Below are positions 33,180 through 37,884 of a stretch of 37,884 nt of DNA, piece by piece (the first letter of the stretch is position 1; every line of letters begins with the position of its first letter). The stretch is from Streptomyces sp. CBMA156 (lineage in GTDB: Bacteria > Actinomycetota > Actinomycetes > Streptomycetales > Streptomycetaceae). The DNA lies in assembly GCF_014596515.1 (NCBI RefSeq), contig NZ_MSJQ01000327.1, positions 1 through 37,884 of the forward strand. The letters run 5' to 3'. The notes under the pieces are model-generated. The model worked only from the letters and a program-made list of their open reading frames with translations. It was not told the DNA's origin and did not search any database. The translations under genes and the position numbers were made by a program.

Positions 33180-34448
33180 ATGTCGAACAGCACCCGGCCG
33201 CACGCCGGCCCCCGCAGCACCACCTCGGTCCTGGTCTCCGGCGCCGGGATCGCCGGAACCGCCCTCGCCCACTGGCTGGACCGCTACGGCTTCCGCGTCA
33301 CGGTCGTCGAGCGGGCCCCCTCGCTGCGCGGCGGCGGCCAGGCCGTGGACATCCGCGGCACCGCCCTGACGGTGGTCGAGCGGATGGGCCTGCTGGACGA
33401 GGTCCGGGCCCGCAGGACCGGCCTGCGCGGGATGTCCGTGGTCGACTCGGACGGCCGCGAGCTGCGCAGCACCACCGGGTGGACGGCCAGCGGCGGGCCG
33501 GTCGGCGGCCCGGACGTGGAGATCCTTCGCGACGATCTCGCCGAGCTGATCGCCGGCGCGGGCAGGGGCAGCACGGGCACGGGCACCATCGGCACGGGCA
33601 CGGGCACGGGCACCGGAACCGCGGGCGGCCCCGGCGTCGAGTACCTCTTCGACGACGCGATCGAGACCCTGGTGCAGCACCGGGACGGCGTCCAGGTCCG
33701 CCTCCGCAGCGGCACCGAGCGGTCCTTCGACCTGGTCGTCGGGGCCGACGGCCTGCACTCGAACACCCGCCGCCTCGTCTTCGGTCCCGAAGCGGACTAC
33801 CTGCACCCCATCGGCACCTACACCGCCGGCTGGAGCGCGCCCAACCACCTGGGCCTCGACCGCTGGGAGGTCGCCCACCAGGTCGGCGACGACCCGAACT
33901 GGTTCTGCATGGTGATGACCGTCCGCGACAACAGCGAACTGCGCGTCTTCGTCGGCTTCCACAGCGACGAGCCGATCGACCGGATGCTCCCGCGCGACCC
34001 CGGCCGGCAGCGCGAGCTGGTGGCCGAGCGCTCCGCCCACGCGCGCTGGGAACTGCCGCGCTTCCTCCGGGCGATGCGGGAGAGCGACGCCTTCCACTAC
34101 GACGTCGTCGCCCAGATCCGGATGGAGAGCTGGTCCAAGGACCGGGTCGTCCTGCTCGGCGACGCCGGCTACTGCTGCTCCCCGGCCACCGGCCAGGGCA
34201 CCAGCGTGGCCCTGACCGCCGCCTACGTCCTGGCGGGCGAACTGCACGCGGCCGGCGGCGACCACCGTACGGCCTTCCCCGCCTACGAGCGGCGGCTGCG
34301 CGACCACGTGGACGCCAACCAGGCGATCCTCAAGCTGACCGGCGACCGGAAGGCCCGGTCCGAGACCGTCATGAACCTCGGACAGGCCGACCCGGTGCTG
34401 GAGGCGGCCTACCAGGCCGCCCTGGACTTCGACCTGCCGGACTACTGA
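33180..34448 (+). CDS. FAD-dependent monooxygenase, TetX-like
   Basis: 422-residue class A flavoprotein. Start ATG 33180 has GGGAGG seven bases upstream. FAD motifs are VSGAGIAGTALAHWL (GxGxxG), VVGADGLHSNTRR (DG motif) and VVLLGDAGYCCSPATGQGTS (GD motif). It resembles the TetX/Rdc-like hydroxylases that act on small aromatic or polyketide molecules, possibly including antibiotics; tetracycline inactivation cannot be inferred. A Gly-Thr low-complexity run near residues 127-145, encoded by GGGCAC hexamers, is inserted between the ILRDDLAELI helix and the VEYLFDD strand. The gene is a lone unit followed by palindromic repeats at 34480-34511. Confidence 0.9.
   Translation: MSNSTRPHAGPRSTTSVLVSGAGIAGTALAHWLDRYGFRVTVVERAPSLRGGGQAVDIRGTALTVVERMGLLDEVRARRTGLRGMSVVDSDGRELRSTTGWTASGGPVGGPDVEILRDDLAELIAGAGRGSTGTGTIGTGTGTGTGTAGGPGVEYLFDDAIETLVQHRDGVQVRLRSGTERSFDLVVGADGLHSNTRRLVFGPEADYLHPIGTYTAGWSAPNHLGLDRWEVAHQVGDDPNWFCMVMTVRDNSELRVFVGFHSDEPIDRMLPRDPGRQRELVAERSAHARWELPRFLRAMRESDAFHYDVVAQIRMESWSKDRVVLLGDAGYCCSPATGQGTSVALTAAYVLAGELHAAGGDHRTAFPAYERRLRDHVDANQAILKLTGDRKARSETVMNLGQADPVLEAAYQAALDFDLPDY
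33570..33615 (+). repeat. GGGCAC hexamer microsatellite in coding sequence
   Basis: Interrupted tandem hexamers (GGGCAC/ACGGGC) encode a Thr-Gly run in the TetX-like protein. Being six bases long, gain or loss of a unit keeps the frame and changes loop length by two residues. Confidence 0.65.
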
Positions 34449-34479
34449 CGCCCGGTTGGCGGCCTGACGGACCGCTGAC

Positions 34480-34511
34480 CCGGGGCCCCGGCGCCCCGGG
34501 GCCCCGGCGCC
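34480..34511. terminator. Duplicated 16-bp palindromic element, probable bidirectional terminator
   Basis: CCGGGGCCCCGGCGCC occurs twice in tandem; each copy contains the 12-base palindrome CCGGGGCCCCGG, and the two copies can also pair with each other. It lies in the 69-bp gap between the convergent TetX-like gene and galU. Confidence 0.6.
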
Positions 34512-34517
34512 CCCGGC

Positions 34518-35426
34518 CTACCGGTCGGTGGCCGGGGACAGCTCAGCGGCCAGCCGGCGCAGCTCCGGCCCGTACTCGGGGTTGGCGAGCGCGGCGGCGA
34601 ACTGGGCACGCAGGTAGGCGGCGGGATTGCCGGTGTCGTACCAGGTGCCGTCGATGACCTGTCCGTAGACCGCGCGCCGGGCCGCGTAGGCGTTGATCGC
34701 GTCGGTCAGGTAGACCTCGTCCTCGGGCTTCTCGTGCCAGCGCCTGGTCAGTTCGCGCAGCTCGTCGACGATGCCGGGGGTGATGACGTAGCCGCCGATC
34801 GCCGCGTACGAGGAGGGCGCGTCGGCCGGCTTCGGCTTCTCGACGAGGCCGGAGATCCGCAGCGAACCGCCGCCGAGATCCTCCTTCACCACCGGTACGC
34901 CGTAGCGGTAGGAGTCCTCGGGCGCCATCGGCATCAGCGCGAGCACCGGCGCGTTGGTCTGCTCGTACGCCCGGATCAGCTGCTGCGCGCGGGGGACCTC
35001 CGCGACGAAGACGTCGTCGGGCCAGAGCACCAGGCAGGGCTCGTCGCCGAAGTGGCGGGCGGCGTTGAGCACCGGGGTGCCGTTGCCGTACGGCCCGTGC
35101 TGGTAGAGGTAGCTGATGTGGCCCTTGCGGGACAGCTCGCCGACCTCCTCGACCGCCGCCGCGAAGGCCTCCTTGCCGTCCCGGCGCAACTGCTCGACCA
35201 GGACCGGGTTGGGGCGGAAGTGCTCCTGGATCATCCCCTTGTCGCCGTTGACGACGATGGTGATGTCGGTGATGCCGCTCTCGATCAGCTCGCGCACGGT
35301 GTGCTCGATCACCGGCTTGTCGCCGACCGGCAGCATCTCCTTCGGCGTGGCCTTGGTCAGCGGCAGGAGGCGGGAGCCGAGCCCGGCGGCGGGGATGACG
35401 GCTCGGCGGATGGTCCGGGGGGCCAT
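34518..35426 (-). CDS. galU: UTP--glucose-1-phosphate uridylyltransferase
   Basis: 302-residue nucleotidyltransferase making UDP-glucose from UTP and glucose-1-phosphate for cell-wall polymers, trehalose and glycolipids. The N-terminal nucleotide loop is PAAGLGSRLLPLTKATPKEMLP, here within AVIPAAGLGSRLLPLT and KEMLPVGDKP; further signatures are GTPVLNAA, LWPDDVF, GLVEKPKP and WYDTGNPAAYL. Length and motifs match bacterial GalU/GtaB. ATG 35426 gives the canonical start; the frame stays open upstream but reads as non-protein. It is a single-gene unit, divergent from the DGPF/ECF pair across 297 bp. Confidence 0.96.
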   Translation of the reverse strand: MAPRTIRRAVIPAAGLGSRLLPLTKATPKEMLPVGDKPVIEHTVRELIESGITDITIVVNGDKGMIQEHFRPNPVLVEQLRRDGKEAFAAAVEEVGELSRKGHISYLYQHGPYGNGTPVLNAARHFGDEPCLVLWPDDVFVAEVPRAQQLIRAYEQTNAPVLALMPMAPEDSYRYGVPVVKEDLGGGSLRISGLVEKPKPADAPSSYAAIGGYVITPGIVDELRELTRRWHEKPEDEVYLTDAINAYAARRAVYGQVIDGTWYDTGNPAAYLRAQFAAALANPEYGPELRRLAAELSPATDR

Positions 35427-35588
35427 GGGGCGCTCTCTCGTTTCGTCGGTGGTGCTGCGCCGTGGCGACGCGGCGTCACGGCCGACGCTATCAATGGGTG
35501 ACAGGCCATCAGGTGGACGGTTCCGGTACGGAAGATGGCCCCCCGGCGGCCGTCCGGCCGCACGGGCCGGCGGCGACCTGAGGGAGCC

Positions 35589-35624
35589 GGGGGACGCGGG
35601 AGACGTGGGGGACACGGGAGACTC
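35589..35624. repeat. Imperfect 18-bp tandem duplication
   Basis: GGGGGACGCGGGAGACGT (35589-35606) is followed by GGGGGACACGGGAGACTC (35607-35624), 15 of 18 identical. It lies about 100 bases upstream of the DGPF gene, in the region that must hold its promoter. Confidence 0.55.
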
Positions 35625-35723
35625 GTGCGAGATTGTCCGGTGGAGGACGTCAAGACCGTGGCGTCCGCTCCGACCACCGGCCGAAGGGGCTCCGACGGGG
35701 CTCGCCGATCCGAGGAGGACGAC

Positions 35724-36095
35724 ATGAAGTTCCTGATCAGCCTGCACCTGAACCCGGCCGTGCTGGACGCGCTGACCGACGAGGAGAAGGCGGCGATCGG
35801 TGGCGGGCACGGCAGGTTCATCGAGGAGCTGAAGGAGTCCGGCGAGCTGATCCTCACCCAGGCGCTGGTCGACCCCTCGCAGGCCGCTGTGGTGACCGTC
35901 CGCAACGGCCAGCCGGTGGTGACCGACGGGCCGTTCCTGGAGGCCAAGGAGTTCCTGGGCGGCTTCTACCTGGTCGACTGCGAGGACAGGCAGCGCGCGA
36001 TCGACCTGGCCGCCCGCATCCCGGACGCCGCGATCGAGGGGCTGGGCGTCGAGGTGCGCCAGGTGATGTTCTCCGACGGACACTTGGACGCATGA
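35724..36095 (+). CDS. YCII/DGPF-domain protein partnered with an ECF sigma factor
   Basis: 123-residue cytoplasmic protein of the YCII-related (DGPF) family: MKFLISLHLNP start, VTDGPFLEAKEFLGGFYLVD with the diagnostic DGPF motif, and a ferredoxin-like fold overall. The ATG has GAGGAGG upstream. Its stop overlaps the start of the ECF sigma gene (ATGA), the arrangement typical of ECF42 loci, where one or more DGPF genes accompany the sigma factor and are its regulatory targets. The biochemical role of DGPF proteins is not settled; they are not classical membrane anti-sigma factors. Confidence 0.92.
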   Translation: MKFLISLHLNPAVLDALTDEEKAAIGGGHGRFIEELKESGELILTQALVDPSQAAVVTVRNGQPVVTDGPFLEAKEFLGGFYLVDCEDRQRAIDLAARIPDAAIEGLGVEVRQVMFSDGHLDA

Positions 36096-37339
36096 CGGTT
36101 CCGGACTTCGAGAACCTGCTGCGTGGGCTCACGCCGCAGGTCCTCGGCACGTTGGTACGGCGGTACGGCCACTTCGAGGGGTGCGAGGACGCGGTGCAGG
36201 AGGCGGTCCTCGCCGCCGCCGTGCAGTGGCCGTCCGAGGGGGTGCCGGCCAACCCGCGCGGCTGGCTGGTGACGGTCGCCTCGCGGCGGCTGATCGACCA
36301 GCTGCGCGGCGACCGCGCCCGGCGCGAGCGGGAGTGGGCGACGGCGGCGGCCGAGGTGGTGCCGGAGGACGTGCCGGACACCGACGACACGCTCCTGCTG
36401 CTGTTCCTGTGCTGCCACCCGGCGCTGACCGCCGCCTCGCAGACGGCCCTGACGCTGCGGGCGGTCGGCGGGCTGACCACGGCCGAGATCGCCCGTGCGT
36501 TCCTGGTGCCGGAGGCGACCATGGCGGCCAGGATCAGCCGGGCCAAGCAGCGGATCAGGGCCGCCGGCGGCTCGTTCGAGCTGCCCGGGGCGGCCGGATC
36601 CGAGGGCGGGGTGCCGGCCGACGGGCACGGGGAGCGGCTGCGGGTCGTCCTGCACGTGCTCTACCTGATCTTCAACGAGGGCTACACCGCCTCCTCGGGC
36701 GACGAACTGCACCGCCTCGACCTCGCCCGCGAGGCGATCCGGCTGACCAGGTCGGTGCGTGCGCGTCTGCCGGAGGACGGTGAGGTCGCCGGGCTGCTCG
36801 CGCTGATGCTGCTGACCCACGCCCGCCGCGCGGCCAGGACCACGGCCTCCGGGGACCTGGTCCCGCTGGCCGAGCAGGACCGCACGGCGTGGGACCGCGC
36901 GCTGATCGAGGAGGGAACGGACCTGGTCAAGGAGGCCCTGGCCGGCCCCGAACTCGGCCCGTACCGGCTCCAGGCGGCGATCGCCGCCACCCACGCCGAC
37001 GCGCTCGCGGCCGAGGACACCGACTGGCGGCAGGTGTACGCCCTGTACCTGATCCTGGAGCGGGTCGCGCCCAACCCGATGGTCACCCTGAACCGGGCGA
37101 TCGCCCTCGCGGAGACCGATGGCCCCGAGGCGGGTCTGGCCCTGCTCGCCACCCTGGACGCCGATGCCCGGATGGCCGGGCACTACCGGCTGCTGTCGGT
37201 CCGGGCCCACCTGCTGGAGCGGACCGGCGACCGGGCCGGGGCGTACGAGCAGTACCGGCGCGCGGCCCGGGCCACCGCGAGCCTCGCGGAGCGCAGGTAC
37301 CTGGAGGCGCGGGCGGGCCGGGTGCGGCCGGCCCGGTGA
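36092..37339 (+). CDS. ECF42-type RNA polymerase sigma factor with C-terminal TPR-like extension
   Basis: 415-residue sigma factor. Region 2 spans about residues 10-75 (GCEDAVQEAVLAAA, NPRGWLVTVASRRLIDQLR). Region 4 is about 105-165 (GGLTTAEIARAFLVPEATMAARISRAKQRI). A C-terminal extension of about 230 residues begins with LHVLYLIFNEGYTASSGDEL (DUF6596) and continues as helical TPR-like repeats (NPMVTLNRAIALAE). This plan and the DGPF neighbour define ECF42, in which the extension, rather than an anti-sigma factor, controls activity. It is translationally coupled to the DGPF gene. I could not identify an ECF42 target promoter with certainty upstream of 35724. Confidence 0.93.
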   Translation: MTVPDFENLLRGLTPQVLGTLVRRYGHFEGCEDAVQEAVLAAAVQWPSEGVPANPRGWLVTVASRRLIDQLRGDRARREREWATAAAEVVPEDVPDTDDTLLLLFLCCHPALTAASQTALTLRAVGGLTTAEIARAFLVPEATMAARISRAKQRIRAAGGSFELPGAAGSEGGVPADGHGERLRVVLHVLYLIFNEGYTASSGDELHRLDLAREAIRLTRSVRARLPEDGEVAGLLALMLLTHARRAARTTASGDLVPLAEQDRTAWDRALIEEGTDLVKEALAGPELGPYRLQAAIAATHADALAAEDTDWRQVYALYLILERVAPNPMVTLNRAIALAETDGPEAGLALLATLDADARMAGHYRLLSVRAHLLERTGDRAGAYEQYRRAARATASLAERRYLEARAGRVRPAR

Positions 37340-37566
37340 AATCCCCGGGCCGGCCCGGGGGTTCCCGGTCGTCCGGTGAGTTCTCCGGCCGCCCGGGCGA
37401 GCCGTCGGCCGCCACGACGGGCCCCCGGCCGTCCGGTTCGGAGCCCGTGCGTACCGGAACGGGCGAATCGCAGCGTGCCGCCGGGCCCTTCTTGCTCCCG
37501 AATCGTTGCGCACGGCGGCAGGCAGGCCGAGAACGACCACCCCAGGACAACCACCGGAGGTTTCCC

Positions 37567-37824
37567 ATGACGGACGAGCCCGCGACGACGGACGAGCCCC
37601 AGCCGCCGCCGTACCGCAGCTACACCTGGGACGGCGGGGACGGCGCCGTCCACGTCACCCTCTATCCGGGGGAGGAGGAGGCCGACGAGGAGCGCAAGGC
37701 CGGGTTCCGGGCGATGGGCGCCCGGTTACTGGCCGACCTGATCGCCGAACGGGAGGCCGAGCACACCCCGCCGTTCCCCGGCGTGCCGAACCTCCGCCTG
37801 ATCCACGGCGAAGGCCGGGCCTGA
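37567..37824 (+). CDS. Small acidic hypothetical protein
   Basis: 85-residue cytoplasmic protein with a strong ribosome site (GGAGG five bases before ATG 37567). The N-terminal 20 residues are Thr/Asp/Glu/Pro-rich and disordered. The middle SYTWDGGDGAVHVTLYPGEEE probably makes two or three strands, followed by an amphipathic helix (FRAMGARLLADLIAERE) and a short tail. I do not recognise the family. It stands 227 bp after the sigma factor gene and is followed by a strong hairpin, so it is probably its own unit. Confidence 0.75.
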   Translation: MTDEPATTDEPQPPPYRSYTWDGGDGAVHVTLYPGEEEADEERKAGFRAMGARLLADLIAEREAEHTPPFPGVPNLRLIHGEGRA

Positions 37825-37850
37825 GGCCGCCCCGCCCCTCCGGCCCCGGC

Positions 37851-37884
37851 GGCCGGCCCGCGCCCTCGCGGCGCAGGGCCGGCC
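37851..37884. terminator. Hairpin terminator at the right edge
   Basis: GGCCGGCCC (37851-37859) and GGGCCGGCC (37876-37884) are perfectly complementary, with an inner GCGC/GCGC pair (37860-37863 with 37871-37874). It lies 27 bases after the last stop codon. Confidence 0.65.

Noticed and set aside
33570..33615. Possible CRISPR-like or satellite repeat
   Set aside because: It is a coding hexamer run with no spacers; no regularly spaced repeats that could be CRISPR occur in the window.
35427..36083. 219-codon upstream extension of the galU frame
   Set aside because: Pro/Arg/Ser-rich and overlapping the divergent DGPF gene; the conserved GalU N-terminus begins at 35426.
37340..37566. Search for a tRNA or small RNA in the gap after the sigma factor gene
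   Set aside because: No TPsiC-arm consensus or cloverleaf was visible; the gap shows only GC-rich sequence leading to a ribosome site.

Overview
The window is very GC-rich, uses G/C almost everywhere at third codon positions, has GGAGG-type ribosome binding sites and GTG starts, and carries families typical of Streptomycetaceae: CUT1 sugar ABC transporters without a local ATPase, HTH-TPR regulators, RsbW-like ATPases, and an ECF42-type sigma factor with a DGPF protein. It looks like a chromosomal segment of Streptomyces or a close relative such as Kitasatospora. I cannot tell the genus from sequence alone. I see no insertion sequence, phage gene, CRISPR array, rRNA or tRNA.

Positions 1-16658 (perhaps to 17353) form one functional block that reads as a high-mannose N-glycan utilisation locus. 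A leftward operon (8431 down to 1) encodes a lipoprotein sugar-binding protein, two permeases, a GH5-type glycosidase resembling core beta-mannosidases, a GH38 alpha-mannosidase and a ROK sugar kinase cut by the window edge. Divergent from it lies a LacI-type regulator (8592-9713). It is followed rightward by a secreted GH85 endo-beta-N-acetylglucosaminidase (9964-12408), a second, very large GH38 alpha-mannosidase (12432-16658), and a translationally coupled small gene of unknown role (16655-17353).

A simple model fits. The exported GH85 enzyme cuts N-glycans from glycoproteins. The ABC importer takes in the mannose-rich oligosaccharide, probably powered by a shared ATPase such as MsiK encoded elsewhere. 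The two leaderless GH38 enzymes trim alpha-mannose, the GH5 enzyme splits the Man-beta-1,4-GlcNAc core, and the ROK kinase phosphorylates a released sugar. Two copies of a 14-bp near-palindrome, consensus CTAAACCGGTTTAG, lie at 8520-8533 (regulator/transporter divergent region) and 9700-9713 (inside the spacer of a strong-looking promoter before the GH85 gene). They are the likely LacI-family operators, so the regulator appears to control both arms.

The rest (17.4-37.9 kb) is a mosaic of short transcription units separated by hairpin terminators. They are: a GNAT acetyltransferase overlapping an HTH-TPR regulator; an RsbW-like ATPase; a zinc alcohol dehydrogenase; a DUF6193-like protein; a secreted triple-repeat protein; a class A flavin monooxygenase divergent from a CGNR zinc-finger regulator; a small secreted four-cysteine protein; an SdsA-type alkyl sulfatase; a glycerophosphodiesterase coupled to a UMF1-type MFS transporter; an SGNH hydrolase; a DUF1963 protein; a TetX-like flavoprotein; galU; a DGPF (YCII) protein coupled to an ECF42-type sigma factor; and a small acidic hypothetical protein at the right edge.
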